DNA from: Caulobacterales bacterium
GTDB taxonomy: Bacteria; Pseudomonadota; Alphaproteobacteria; Caulobacterales; Caulobacteraceae
DNA: 64,000 nucleotides
Assembly: GCA_947474395.1 (NCBI GenBank)
Contig: CANJID010000010.1
Coordinates: forward strand, 1 to 64,000
Direction: 5' to 3'
Notes under the pieces: generated by a model
Told to the model about the DNA's origin: nothing
Database searches by the model: none
The model's input: only the letters and a program-made list of their open reading frames with translations
Shown here: one piece after another, positions 26,256-38,487 of the stretch
Numbering within the stretch: position 1 is the first letter of the stretch
Layout of the letters: each line of letters opens with the position of its first letter
Position numbers and translations under genes: made by a program

Positions 26256-27653
26256 TCACCGGAGCGCCTTGTAGGCGTCGAGAGCCCGGGTTCGCGCCGC
26301 CGTGTGCTCGACGATGGGCGCCGGATAGGCGGGAGCGGCCAAAGGCGCCTCCCACGGGCGATGCGCCAGGGCGTCCGGCAGGGCGGCCAGCTCCGGGACC
26401 CAGAGCCGGACATAGGCGCCCTTCGGGTCGAACCGCTCGCCCTGCAGGGTGGGGTTGAAGATGCGGAAGAACGGCGAGGCGTCCGGGCCGCAGCCCGCCA
26501 CCCACTGCCAGTTCATCGGATTGGAGGCGGGGTCGGCGTCGACCAGCGTGTCCCAGAACCAGCGCTCGCCGATCCGCCAGTCGATCATCAGGTGCTTGAT
26601 CAGGAAGGAGGCGGCGATCATCCGCACCCGGTTATGCATGTATCCCGTCGCCCAAAGCTCGCGCATGCCCGCATCGACGATGGGATAGCCGGTCATGCCC
26701 CGCCGCCACGCCCCCAGCCCCTTCGGGTCGTCCCGCCAGGGGAAGCCGTCGATCCCGTCGCTGAAGTTGCGCGTCGCCATGTCGGGGCGGCGATGCAGGA
26801 GGTGATGGGCGAATTCGCGCCAGCCCAGCTCCGACAGGAACTTGGCCCGCGCCCCGGTATGTCCGAGGCGTCGGGCGGCCGCGAACACCTGGGTGGGACT
26901 GATCTCACCCCAGGCCAGGTGCGGAGACAGGCGCGATGTGACGGCTTCGGCGGGCCGGTCCCGCCCCTCCACATAGTCGGCGAGGCCGCCGTCGAGGAAG
27001 GCTTCCAGCCGCGCCTGCGCGCCGGCCTCGCCCGGAGTCCAGTCGTGGAATCCCTCCGACCAATCCGGCGCCGTGGGCGAAAGGCGCCAGTCTGCGATCT
27101 CTTCGGAGGGCAGGGCAGGGGCGCCCGCCATCCGTCCGGGCGCGGGGGCCGGCATGGGCTCGCGCTCGTCCAGGGCCACGAGGGCCGCACGCCAGAACGG
27201 GGTGAAGACGCGATAGCCGTCGCCGGATTTGCTGGTGAACCGCTCGGGATCGAGCAGCAGGCTTCCGTTGAAGCTCCGCGCCTCGACGCCGCCGAGCGCA
27301 ACCTGCACGGCGGCTTCCGCATCGGCGGTCCCCGCCACCCGGTTCCAGGCGACCAGCGCCGCGTCGATCTCCCGCGCAACCTCAGGAACCACCTCGGCGG
27401 GATCGCCCTGGCGCAGCACCAGCCCGACGCCCCTGGCCTTCAGGTCGGCCGCCAGGGCCCGCAGCGAACGGTCGAGCCACCAGAGCGAGGCCTCGCCCGG
27501 CGCGCGGGGATCGCCGCCGCCGCGGTCGAGCACGAACAGGGCCGCCACCGGCCGCCCGGAGGCGACCGCCGTTTCCAGGGCCGGATTGTCGGATAGGCGC
27601 AGGTCGCGTCGGAACCAGACAAGGGCGGGGGAGACGCCCGGATTTTCGCTCAT
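26256..27653 (-). CDS. phrB: Deoxyribodipyrimidine photolyase (cryptochrome/photolyase family)
   Basis: 465 residues. It repairs UV pyrimidine dimers with light energy. N-terminal alpha/beta antenna domain (LVWFRRDLRLSDNPAL; AALFVLDRG), then the FAD domain with TSRLSPHLAWGEISPTQVF, FLSELGWREFAHHLLHRRPDM, GMTGYPIVDAGMRELWATGYMHNRVRMIAASFLIKHLMIDWRIGERWFWDTLVDAD and NPMNWQWVAGCGPDASPFFRIFNP. The conserved Trp residues for electron transfer (W-containing motifs ending ANPMNWQW) are present. It lies 65 bp upstream of cysK on the same strand but is probably a separate unit. Confidence 0.96.
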   Translation of the reverse strand: MSENPGVSPALVWFRRDLRLSDNPALETAVASGRPVAALFVLDRGGGDPRAPGEASLWWLDRSLRALAADLKARGVGLVLRQGDPAEVVPEVAREIDAALVAWNRVAGTADAEAAVQVALGGVEARSFNGSLLLDPERFTSKSGDGYRVFTPFWRAALVALDEREPMPAPAPGRMAGAPALPSEEIADWRLSPTAPDWSEGFHDWTPGEAGAQARLEAFLDGGLADYVEGRDRPAEAVTSRLSPHLAWGEISPTQVFAAARRLGHTGARAKFLSELGWREFAHHLLHRRPDMATRNFSDGIDGFPWRDDPKGLGAWRRGMTGYPIVDAGMRELWATGYMHNRVRMIAASFLIKHLMIDWRIGERWFWDTLVDADPASNPMNWQWVAGCGPDASPFFRIFNPTLQGERFDPKGAYVRLWVPELAALPDALAHRPWEAPLAAPAYPAPIVEHTAARTRALDAYKALR

Positions 27654-27732
27654 GGGGTCATCTTGTGCGCGCCGGGCCGCTGGTCCACACCTACCTCAGC
27701 CATTGGAGCTCATCCTTGAATCCGGACCTATC

Positions 27733-28584
27733 ATGTCGCGTCTGAGTCTGAAGGCCTGGAACCTGGAGATCGGCGACGGCGCCCCCCTGGTTTGCATCGC
27801 CGGCCTCAACGTCATCGAGGACCTGGACCTGGCGCTGGAAACCGCCCGGACCCTGAAGGCCGCGACGGCGGCGCTTCGCATGCCCTTCGTCTTCAAGGCC
27901 AGCTTCGACAAGGCCAACCGGTCTTCGCTGAAGAGCTATCGCGGCCCGGGCCTGAAGGAGGGCCTGCGCATCCTCGCCGAGGTGAAGGCCCAGGTCGGCG
28001 TGCCCATCGCCACCGACCTGCACGAGGAAAGCCAGGTGGAGGCGGTCGCCGCCGTCGCCGACATCGTGCAGATTCCGGCGTTCCTGTGCCGCCAGACCGA
28101 CCTGGTCCTGGCGACAGCGCGGGCCGTGCAGGCCTCCGGCGGCTGGCTGCACGTGAAGAAGGGGCAGTTCCTCGCGCCCTGGGACGCCAAGAACATCCTC
28201 GACAAGATCAAGGAAGGCACGACCGGCGACTTCACCATCCTGTGCGAACGGGGGGCGTCCTTCGGCTACAACAACCTGATCGTCGACATGCTCGCCATCC
28301 CCGAGATGAAGAAGCTCGGCGTGCCCGTGACCATCGACGCCACCCACGCGGTCCAGCTTCCCGGCGCCGACCCGAGGACCAAGGGCGGCTCCACCGGCGG
28401 CCGGCGCGACGGCGTGTCCGTTATTGCCATGGCCGCCGTCGCGGCGGGCGCCGACGGCGTCTTCCTGGAATTCCACCCCGACCCCGACAAGGCCCTCTGC
28501 GACGGCCCGAGCTGCCTGCCCCTGGATGGCGCGGGGGCGCTACTGGCGAAGCTGCAGGCCATCCACGTCGCCGCGCGGGGCTGA
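27733..28584 (+). CDS. kdsA: 3-deoxy-8-phosphooctulonate synthase (KDO-8-P synthase)
   Basis: 283 residues. It condenses arabinose-5-phosphate and PEP to KDO-8-P for LPS inner core. KdsA motifs: VCIAGLNVIEDLDLALETA, FVFKASFDKANRSSLKSYRGPGLKEGL, VPIATDLHEESQVEAVA, QIPAFLCRQTDLVLATA, VKKGQFLAPWDAKNILDKI, ERGASFGYNNLIVDM and TIDATHAVQLPGA. ATG 27733 gives the standard length; upstream in-frame sequence is not family-like. The Asn/Cys position suggests neither subclass firmly by eye. Confidence 0.96.
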   Translation: MSRLSLKAWNLEIGDGAPLVCIAGLNVIEDLDLALETARTLKAATAALRMPFVFKASFDKANRSSLKSYRGPGLKEGLRILAEVKAQVGVPIATDLHEESQVEAVAAVADIVQIPAFLCRQTDLVLATARAVQASGGWLHVKKGQFLAPWDAKNILDKIKEGTTGDFTILCERGASFGYNNLIVDMLAIPEMKKLGVPVTIDATHAVQLPGADPRTKGGSTGGRRDGVSVIAMAAVAAGADGVFLEFHPDPDKALCDGPSCLPLDGAGALLAKLQAIHVAARG

Positions 28585-28592
28585 GCGGCCCG

Positions 28593-29384
28593 GTGTCCCT
28601 GAGCGCCGCCCAGATCGATCAGTTCGTCGAACGGGGCTTCGTCAGGATCGAACGAGCCTTCTCCCCGACACTTGCCGCGGACGTCTGCTCGCTGCTCTGG
28701 CGACAGGCCCACTGCCGTCCGGATGATCCGGCGACCTGGACCCGACCCGTCGTCAGGCTGCCCGACTGCTCCGCTGCGTCGGCGGTCCAGGCCCTTAACA
28801 CCCCTGTTCTTCGCCAGGCCTATGAGCAGCTCGTCGGCGAGGGCGCGTGGATTGCTCCGCAGGCCTTGACCGATATCTCCATTCGTCTGCCCGGTGCGAC
28901 CAAGCCCGGCGCCTGGCATGTGGACGTCAATTTTCGCGACGAGGACGCCGATCCACAGGACCCCTATTCCTGGCGGGTCAGCGTCATCCCCAAGAACTTC
29001 GCCCTGCTGCTGTTCGTGCATTTGAACGACGCGGGAGCGGCCGACGGGCCGACCTACCTGCGCCCGGGCTCGCACCTGTCCTTGGCCCGGCGCCTCGAAC
29101 CGGCCGGCGAACGTGGGGTGTGCTTGAGCGAACTGGTCGAAGCCGGCTTCGGCGAGGTCGCTGACGACGAGGTGGTTTTGACCGAGGGGGAGGCGGGCAC
29201 GGTGTATCTTTGCCATCCGTTCCTCGTGCATTCGGCCGGCGCCCATACCGGCTCTCGTCCCCGCATCCAGGCCACGCCGCCACTGGCGCCCTGCGCGCCC
29301 CTCCGCCTCAACACACCGAACGGCCAGTGTTCTCCCGTTGAGCGGGCGATCCGATTGGGGCTGGGACATAGGCCGGCCAGCTAG
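28593..29384 (+). CDS. Phytanoyl-CoA dioxygenase (PhyH)-like 2OG-Fe(II) oxygenase
   Basis: 263 residues from GTG 28593, 8 bp after kdsA. Opens FVERGFVRIERAFSPTLAADVC, typical of PhyH proteins. The iron triad is visible: His109 and Asp111 in WHVDVNF, and His213 in FLVHSAGAH, followed by SRPR, whose Arg would bind 2-oxoglutarate. A jelly-roll core (LLLFVHLNDAGAADGPTYLRPGSHL) lies between. It is probably a non-haem iron hydroxylase of unknown substrate. Being right behind kdsA hints at a lipid or LPS substrate, but that is only neighbourhood inference. Confidence 0.82.
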   Translation: MSLSAAQIDQFVERGFVRIERAFSPTLAADVCSLLWRQAHCRPDDPATWTRPVVRLPDCSAASAVQALNTPVLRQAYEQLVGEGAWIAPQALTDISIRLPGATKPGAWHVDVNFRDEDADPQDPYSWRVSVIPKNFALLLFVHLNDAGAADGPTYLRPGSHLSLARRLEPAGERGVCLSELVEAGFGEVADDEVVLTEGEAGTVYLCHPFLVHSAGAHTGSRPRIQATPPLAPCAPLRLNTPNGQCSPVERAIRLGLGHRPAS

Positions 29385-29494
29385 GAAGTTCGCCGCCACT
29401 GGCCTCCGCGCGCCTGCGATGATAGACGGGCCGCTTGATTTCGGGGCGGGTCGTCCGCACCTGGAATGAAAGCCGTCCGGAACGCGTCACGCCC

Positions 29495-29968
29495 ATGCTG
29501 CTCTCGATCCTTCTCGTCATCCTGATCATCGTCTGCGTCGCCATGATCGGCGTGATCCTGCTGCAGCGCTCCGAAGGGGGCGCGCTCGGCATGGGTGGCG
29601 GGCCGTCCGGCTTCATGACCGCCCGCGGGGCAGGGGACCTGCTCAGCCGCACCACGGCGATCCTGGCGGCGATCTTCTTCGGCCTCTGCATCCTGCTGAC
29701 GGTGATCTCCGGCCACATCAAGGGCGGCGGCTCGGTCGTCGACAGGCTGAAGGTGGACGCCCTGAACCCCGACGCCCTGAAGCCGCCGGTTACGGCCCCG
29801 GCCCAGACCGCGCCGGAACAGCCCGTGGGCTCCGGCTTCGAGGCCCCGCGCCCCGAGGTCAACACCGCCCCCGGCGGCTTCGGCCCGCCGCCCGCGGGCG
29901 CGACGCCCGGCGCGGCCCCGGCTCCGTTCGGCGCTCCCGCTCCGGCCCAGGCTCCCGCCCGGCCGTGA
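29495..29968 (+). CDS. secG: Preprotein translocase subunit SecG
   Basis: 157 residues. The first about 75 residues are the SecG family: TM helix 1 (LLSILLVILIIVCVAMIGVILLQ), the loop RSEGGALGMGGGPSGFMTARGAGDLLSRTT, then TM helix 2 (AILAAIFFGLCILLTVI). It stimulates protein export with SecYE. The C-terminal about 80 residues are a Pro/Ala-rich tail, longer than in E. coli SecG (110 aa). ATG 29495 gives a start right at the first helix. It lies upstream of pyrG. Confidence 0.92.
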   Translation: MLLSILLVILIIVCVAMIGVILLQRSEGGALGMGGGPSGFMTARGAGDLLSRTTAILAAIFFGLCILLTVISGHIKGGGSVVDRLKVDALNPDALKPPVTAPAQTAPEQPVGSGFEAPRPEVNTAPGGFGPPPAGATPGAAPAPFGAPAPAQAPARP

Positions 29969-30044
29969 TCCCTTGTTAATGCCGCGTCATTTGGGCCCGC
30001 GCGATTCGCGGCGCTTCCCCGCGCGCGAATCGGAACTAAGCTGA

Positions 30045-32029
<1,985 letters not shown>

Positions 32030-32110
32030 AGCTTCAGGTCTTTTCGGGCATACACCCGCGCTCCCGTTTCGCAGCGCGTCCGCGCCGCCCCAGCCCTACG
32101 AGATTCTCCC

Positions 32111-32293
32111 ATGGCCGTTCCTAAGCGAAAAACCTCCCCCTCGCGGCGGAACATGCGCCGCAGCCACGACGCCCTGAAGCCGAACTCCTATGTCGAAGAC
32201 AAGGAAACCGGCGAGCTGCGCCGTCCGCACCATGTCGACCTGAAGACCGGCATGTACAAGGGCCGCCAGGTCCTGACGCCGAAGGAAGACTAG
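32111..32293 (+). CDS. rpmF: 50S ribosomal protein L32
   Basis: 60 residues. Starts [23 protein letters not shown], the signature of L32. No zinc Cys pair is present; this is the Cys-less form common in alphaproteobacteria, with ELRRPHHVD in that region. It has its own leader and terminator and is far from the DUF177-plsX-fabH block with which it is joined in E. coli. Confidence 0.97.
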   Translation: MAVPKRKTSPSRRNMRRSHDALKPNSYVEDKETGELRRPHHVDLKTGMYKGRQVLTPKED

Positions 32294-32338
32294 GGCGTAT
32301 CCGGCGCCTCGCGCGCCGGTTTTCTCCAGCCTGATTCG

Positions 32339-32368
32339 CGGACGCCGCCTCACAGCGGCGTCCGTTTT
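32339..32368 (+). terminator. Rho-independent terminator of rpmF
   Basis: A perfect 10-bp stem (CGGACGCCGC / GCGGCGTCCG) with the 6-nt loop CTCACA and a TTTT tail. It begins 45 nt after the rpmF stop. The remaining gap to macA (about 120 bp) holds no gene I can see. Confidence 0.9.
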
Positions 32369-32489
32369 GCTGCGGGAAAAACGCAACCTTCCCGCGCTTC
32401 TGACTCGCCCTCGTCCAAAAAACGACGCATTCCGGCGACGCCCTGGCCAAGCTTGGACGTTGAAGGGACGAGCGGGGGAAAAGCACGTC

Positions 32490-33695
32490 ATGAACAGTAG
32501 GCGTCTGGTGCTTGTGGGCGTGGCCTTGGTCGCGATCGTGGCGATCGCCGGTGTGGCGATGAACGCCATGAAGGGCCCGCCCGCGCACAGGTTCGTGACC
32601 CAGGCCGTGGTCCTGGGCGACATCGAGAAGGCGGTCCTGGCGAGCGGGGCCCTGCTGCCCTCCGAGGTGGTCAGCGTCGGCGCGCAGACGTCGGGCCAGA
32701 TCATGTCGATGAAGGTGAAGCTGGGCCAGCAGGTGGAGCCCGGCCAGCTCATGGCCGAGATCGATCCCACCATCCTGAAGAACCAGGTCCGCCAGGCCGA
32801 GACCCAGCTCGGGCAGGCCAAGGCCCAGCTCGGCCAAATGACCGCCCAGTTCGCGCTGCAGGAAGGCAATATGAAGCGCGAGCAGACCCTGATGGATCGG
32901 GGCGTGGGCGCCCAGGCCAAGCTCGATTCCGCCATCGCCGCCTTCAAGGGCGCCGCCGGGACGGTCACCCAGATCGAGAACAACGTCAGGAACCAGGAGC
33001 TCAACGTCGAGCTCGCCAAGACCAACCTGGAGAAGGCCAACATCCGCGCGCCGATCTCCGGGGTGGTGGCCGAGATCGTCGCCCACGAGGGCCAGACGGT
33101 CAGCACGAACCAGCAGGTCCCGACCATCGTCAAGCTGGCGAAGATGGAGACCATGACCGTGCGGGCCCAGGTCTCCGAGGCGGACATCATCAAGGTCCAC
33201 CCGGGCCAGAAGGTCTATTTCACCATCCTGGGAGATCCCGGCCGCCAGTATCACGCGACCCTTCGGACCCGTGAGCTGACCCCCGCGGGGGGCGTGCTCG
33301 ATCCCACCGGGGGCGGGGTGCAGAAGGGGGCGGTCTACTACAACGCGCTGTTCGAGGTGCCGAACAAGAACGGCGACCTCCTGCCGGCCATGACCGCCGA
33401 GGTGCATGTGGTCCTGGCCGAGGCCAAGCAGGTCCCGACCGTGCCCGTGACGGCGCTGGGCGACGTCGGCCCCGACGGGCTCTACACCGTGCGGGTGATG
33501 AAGGCCGATGGCGTGGTCGAGGCGCGCAAGGTCGCCATCGGCCTGGCCAACGCCATCAACGCCGAGGTCAAGACCGGCCTGAAGGTCGGCGAGCAGGTGG
33601 TGGTGGGCGAGGCGGACGCGAAAGCCCCCGCGGCCGCGGCAGGCGGCTCGGGCGGCAAGCCCCTCTTCCCCGGCCTGGCGGCCCCCCAGTCGTGA
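32490..33695 (+). CDS. macA: MacA-type periplasmic adaptor of an ABC efflux pump
   Basis: 401 residues. Starts with a short cytoplasmic part and one membrane anchor (LVLVGVALVAIVAIAGVAM). Then comes the membrane-fusion-protein architecture: lipoyl half (GALLPSEVVSVGAQTSGQIMSMKVKLGQQVEPGQLMAEID), a Gln/Ala-rich coiled-coil hairpin (about 115-190), the second lipoyl half (LEKANIRAPISGVVAEIVAHEGQTVSTNQQ), a beta-barrel and membrane-proximal domain. It works with MacB to carry substrates across the envelope to a TolC-like channel, which is not found in this window. It overlaps macB by GTGA. Confidence 0.92.
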   Translation: MNSRRLVLVGVALVAIVAIAGVAMNAMKGPPAHRFVTQAVVLGDIEKAVLASGALLPSEVVSVGAQTSGQIMSMKVKLGQQVEPGQLMAEIDPTILKNQVRQAETQLGQAKAQLGQMTAQFALQEGNMKREQTLMDRGVGAQAKLDSAIAAFKGAAGTVTQIENNVRNQELNVELAKTNLEKANIRAPISGVVAEIVAHEGQTVSTNQQVPTIVKLAKMETMTVRAQVSEADIIKVHPGQKVYFTILGDPGRQYHATLRTRELTPAGGVLDPTGGGVQKGAVYYNALFEVPNKNGDLLPAMTAEVHVVLAEAKQVPTVPVTALGDVGPDGLYTVRVMKADGVVEARKVAIGLANAINAEVKTGLKVGEQVVVGEADAKAPAAAAGGSGGKPLFPGLAAPQS

Positions 33696-35647
33696 GCGGC
33701 ACGCTCCTTCGCCTCAGCGGCGTCTGGAGGGAATATCAGGCCGGCGACCACACGGTTGCGGCGCTGAAGGCGATCGACCTCGTCATCGAGGCCGGCGAGA
33801 TGGTCGCCATCATGGGGGTCTCGGGGTCGGGCAAGTCGACCCTGATGAACATCCTGGGGTGCCTGGATCGGCCGACCCAGGGCTCCTACGAGATCTATGG
33901 GCGCAACACCGCCGAGCTGTCGCCGGACGAGCTGGCGGCCCTGCGGCGCGAATATTTCGGCTTCATCTTCCAGCGCTACCACCTGCTGCCCGACCTCGAC
34001 GCCCAGGCCAATGTCGAGGCGCCCGCGATCTACGCGGGGTGGGACGGACGGCGGCGCCGCGAGCGCTCCATGGCCCTCCTGACCCGGCTGGGCCTCTCCG
34101 ACCGCCTGGATCACCGCCCCAACCAGCTTTCCGGCGGCCAGCAGCAGCGGGTCAGCGTCGCCCGCGCCCTGATGAACGGGGGGGAGGTGATCCTGGCCGA
34201 CGAGCCCACCGGCGCCCTCGATTCCCGCAGCGGCGCCGAGATGATGACCCTCCTGGAGGAGCTGAACGCCGAGGGCCACACCATCGTCCTGGTCACCCAT
34301 GACGCCAAGGTCGCCGCCCACGCCCGCCGCATCGTCGAGATCAAGGACGGAGAGATCGTCTCCGACCGTCCCACCGGCCGCCCCGCGCCGGAACAGGCCC
34401 GCCCGCACGCCGCGCCGCCCAAGGCCGGGACGCGGTGGCTCGCCAGCCTGACCCAGCCGAAGGAAGCCCTGCGCATGGCCCTGGCGGCGATGAACGCCCA
34501 CCGCCTGCGCACCTTCCTGACCATGCTGGGGATCATCATCGGCGTGGCCTCGGTCACCTCCATCGTGGCCCTTGGCGCGGGCTCGCGGCAGGCGGTTCTG
34601 GGCGAGATCGGGGCCATGGGCTCGGATACCGTCACCGTCTATCCGGGGGTGGGGGCGGGCGATCCACGCGCGGTCGAGGTCCACACCCTGACCGTCACCG
34701 ACGCTGAGACCCTGAAAGCCCAGTCCTACGCGGACGGGGTCACCCCGACCGTGGACACCAAGGGCCTGCTGCGGTTCGGCAACGTCTCCGTGCCCGGCTC
34801 GATCAACGGGGTCGGCGAGCAGTACTTCAAGGTGCGCAACGTCCGCATCGCCGAGGGTCGCGCCTTCGGCCGCGACGACGTGGCCGGCTACGTCCAGGAC
34901 GTGGTGATAGACGCGGCCACGGCCAAGAGCCTGTTCCCCAACGGGGCCGATCCCATCGGCAAGACCATTTTCGTCGCCGGCATGCCCGCCAGTGTCGTCG
35001 GGGTCGCCGCGCCCAACGCCAACGTCATCTTCGGGACCGGCGACGAGCTGCGCGTCTTCGCCCCCTACACCACGGTCATGGCCCGCATCCTCCACGAGCC
35101 GGACCTGCGCAGCGTCATCATCCGCCTGGCCGAGGGCGTGCCCTCGCCGGTGGCCGAAGGCGCTATCACCCGGCTCCTGAACCTGCGTCACGAGAAGACC
35201 GACTTCTATCTCGTCTCCAGCGACAGCGTGCGTCGCACGGTCGGGGCGGTGACGGTCGTCCTGTCCCTGCTGATCGGCGGCATCGGCGCCATCTCGCTCC
35301 TGGTCGGCGGGATCGGGGTGATGAACATCATGCTGGTCTCGGTCACCGAGCGGACCCGCGAGATCGGGGTGCGCACGGCCATCGGCGCCCGGCGCTCGGA
35401 CATCATGGCCCAGTTCATCATCGAAGCCGTGCTGGTCAGCCTGATCGGCGGCGGCCTGGGCGTCCTGCTTTCCTTCGGCGTCGGGGCGGTGTTCGCCCAG
35501 TTCGTGCAGGCTTTCCGCATGATCTATTCGCCGGGCTCGATCATCGCCGCCTTCGCCACCGCCAGCCTGATCGGCCTGGTGTTCGGCTGGCTGCCCGCCC
35601 GCAACGCCGCGCGCCTGGATCCCGTGGCGGCCCTGGCGCGGGAATAG
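33692..35647 (+). CDS. macB: MacB-type ABC transporter (ATPase-permease)
   Basis: 651 residues, GTG start overlapping macA. The nucleotide-binding domain (about 1-230) has Walker A GVSGSGKST, signature LSGGQQQRVSVARAL, Walker B VILADEPTGALDS. Then a MacB core: one TM near 275 (FLTMLGIIIGVASVTSIVAL), a large periplasmic domain (about 300-520), and three TM helices (GGIGAISLLVGGIGVMNIMLVSVTERTREIGVRTAIGARR, the FtsX motif, onward). The complex pumps macrolides, toxins or lipopeptides by mechanotransmission. The natural substrate here is unknown. Confidence 0.95.
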   Translation: MSGTLLRLSGVWREYQAGDHTVAALKAIDLVIEAGEMVAIMGVSGSGKSTLMNILGCLDRPTQGSYEIYGRNTAELSPDELAALRREYFGFIFQRYHLLPDLDAQANVEAPAIYAGWDGRRRRERSMALLTRLGLSDRLDHRPNQLSGGQQQRVSVARALMNGGEVILADEPTGALDSRSGAEMMTLLEELNAEGHTIVLVTHDAKVAAHARRIVEIKDGEIVSDRPTGRPAPEQARPHAAPPKAGTRWLASLTQPKEALRMALAAMNAHRLRTFLTMLGIIIGVASVTSIVALGAGSRQAVLGEIGAMGSDTVTVYPGVGAGDPRAVEVHTLTVTDAETLKAQSYADGVTPTVDTKGLLRFGNVSVPGSINGVGEQYFKVRNVRIAEGRAFGRDDVAGYVQDVVIDAATAKSLFPNGADPIGKTIFVAGMPASVVGVAAPNANVIFGTGDELRVFAPYTTVMARILHEPDLRSVIIRLAEGVPSPVAEGAITRLLNLRHEKTDFYLVSSDSVRRTVGAVTVVLSLLIGGIGAISLLVGGIGVMNIMLVSVTERTREIGVRTAIGARRSDIMAQFIIEAVLVSLIGGGLGVLLSFGVGAVFAQFVQAFRMIYSPGSIIAAFATASLIGLVFGWLPARNAARLDPVAALARE

Positions 35648-37006
<1,359 letters not shown>

Positions 37007-37021
37007 TCCGGCGTCTCACAG

Positions 37022-37042
37022 CTCGCCCCGGTGGGGAGAGGG
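37022..37042. repeat. Partial copy of the intergenic palindrome family
   Basis: A single GGTGGGGAGAGGG unit with its partial inverted partner, like the unit at 115-137, lies 15 nt after the eno stop. It may help end eno transcription. The whole gap 37007-37132 contains no gene. Confidence 0.5.
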
Positions 37043-37132
37043 AATAAAGCCTGGCCCCAAAGTGCAGCGGAAACCTCGCGTTAAGCACGTCGGCTCAAGG
37101 TCCTCACCTGTTCGCCGCGTGGGGTTCCGCCG

Positions 37133-37429
37133 TTGTTAGCCAAGCTCAGGCCCTACCTGCCCACGGCGCTGCTCGCCTGTCTGATGTTCTATTTCGGATT
37201 CCACGCCCTGACCGGTGATCGCGGCCTGCTGACCGGCCAGCGGCGCGAGGAGACCCTGGTCGCCCGCACCGCCGAACTGAAGCGCATCCGGCTCGAGCGG
37301 GCCGACCTCGAACAGCGGGTGCTGCTGCTGCACGATTCCCACCTCTCCCGGGACCTTCTTGAAGAAAGGGCGCGGGTTCTGCTTGGGTTCGCTGATCCAC
37401 GCGATTATGTGATCCGCACGGCGCGCTGA
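37133..37429 (+). CDS. ftsB: FtsB/DivIC-type septum formation initiator
   Basis: 98 residues. One N-terminal TM helix (ALLACLMFYFGFHALT), then a coiled coil (TLVARTAELKRIRLERADLEQRVLLLHDSHLSRDLLEERARVLLGF-type heptads) ending in the conserved LGFADPRDYVI. FtsB joins FtsL and FtsQ at the division site. The only suitable start is TTG 37133 with GGGG about 8 nt before. It lies between eno and pdhA, a position known for this gene in Caulobacterales. Confidence 0.85.
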   Translation: MLAKLRPYLPTALLACLMFYFGFHALTGDRGLLTGQRREETLVARTAELKRIRLERADLEQRVLLLHDSHLSRDLLEERARVLLGFADPRDYVIRTAR

Positions 37430-37477
37430 AGCTCTATAGTCGCCGTCAATAGTGGAACGATGAGGGAAACGGCCGGA

Positions 37478-38485
37478 ATGGCGCGACAGACCCAGGCGCG
37501 GAAAAACGGCGCGGCCAAAACGGCGCCGCGTAACGATATTCTGCTCGACGCCTACCGGGACATGCTCATGATCCGCCGCTTCGAGGAGCGGGCCGGCCAG
37601 CTCTACGGCATGGGTCTGATCGGCGGCTTCTGCCACCTCTACATCGGCCAGGAAGCGATCGCCGTCGGCATGCAGCAGGCCGCTCGCCCCGGCGACCAGA
37701 TCATCACCGCCTACCGTGACCATGGCCACATGCTGGCCGCCGGCATCGACCCCAAGGTGGTCATGGCCGAATTGACGGGCCGCAGCGCGGGCATCTCCCG
37801 CGGCAAGGGCGGCTCGATGCACATGTTCTCGGTGGAGAAGGGCTTCTTCGGCGGCCACGGCATCGTCGGCGCCCAGGTCAGCCTCGGCACCGGCCTGGGA
37901 TTCTCCAACAAGTACAACGACAACGGCAACGTCAGCTTCACCTACTGCGGCGACGGCGCCATCAATCAGGGCCAGGTGTACGAGAGCTTCAACATGGCCG
38001 AGCTCTGGAAGCTCCCGGTCGTCTATGTGATCGAGAACAACCAGTACGCCATGGGCACCAGCGTCGAGCGCTCCTCCTCCGAGGTCGAGCTCTACAAGCG
38101 GGGCCTGTCGTTCAACATTCCCGGCGAGCAGGTCGACGGCATGGACGTGGTCGCCGTGCGCGAGGCCGCCATCAAGGCCGTGGAGCACGCCCGCACCAAG
38201 GGACCGATCATCCTGGAGATGAAGACCTACCGCTATCGCGGCCACTCGATGTCCGACCCCGCCAAGTACCGCAGCCGCGACGAGGTCGACGAGGTGCGCA
38301 CCAAGCGCGACCCGATCGACCACCTGAAGGCCCTTCTCGAGAAGGAAGGCATGGCCGACGAGGCCTCCCTCAAGGAAATCGACACTGAGGTGAAGCGGAT
38401 CGTGGCCGAGGCCGCCGAATTCGCCCGCACCGCGCCCGAGCCGGACCCGGCCGAGCTCTACACCGACGTCTACCTAGAGGCGTGA
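37478..38485 (+). CDS. pdhA: Pyruvate dehydrogenase E1 component, alpha subunit
   Basis: 335 residues. It decarboxylates pyruvate with thiamine diphosphate. Core motifs: [46 protein letters not shown], the TPP-binding [17 protein letters not shown]...[16 protein letters not shown], and [15 protein letters not shown], a conserved phosphorylation-loop motif of the mitochondrial type. ATG 37478 ([10 protein letters not shown]) has the better ribosome site; ATG 37460 is the alternative. It overlaps pdhB. Confidence 0.96.
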   Translation: MARQTQARKNGAAKTAPRNDILLDAYRDMLMIRRFEERAGQLYGMGLIGGFCHLYIGQEAIAVGMQQAARPGDQIITAYRDHGHMLAAGIDPKVVMAELTGRSAGISRGKGGSMHMFSVEKGFFGGHGIVGAQVSLGTGLGFSNKYNDNGNVSFTYCGDGAINQGQVYESFNMAELWKLPVVYVIENNQYAMGTSVERSSSEVELYKRGLSFNIPGEQVDGMDVVAVREAAIKAVEHARTKGPIILEMKTYRYRGHSMSDPAKYRSRDEVDEVRTKRDPIDHLKALLEKEGMADEASLKEIDTEVKRIVAEAAEFARTAPEPDPAELYTDVYLEA

Positions 38486-38487
38486 CG

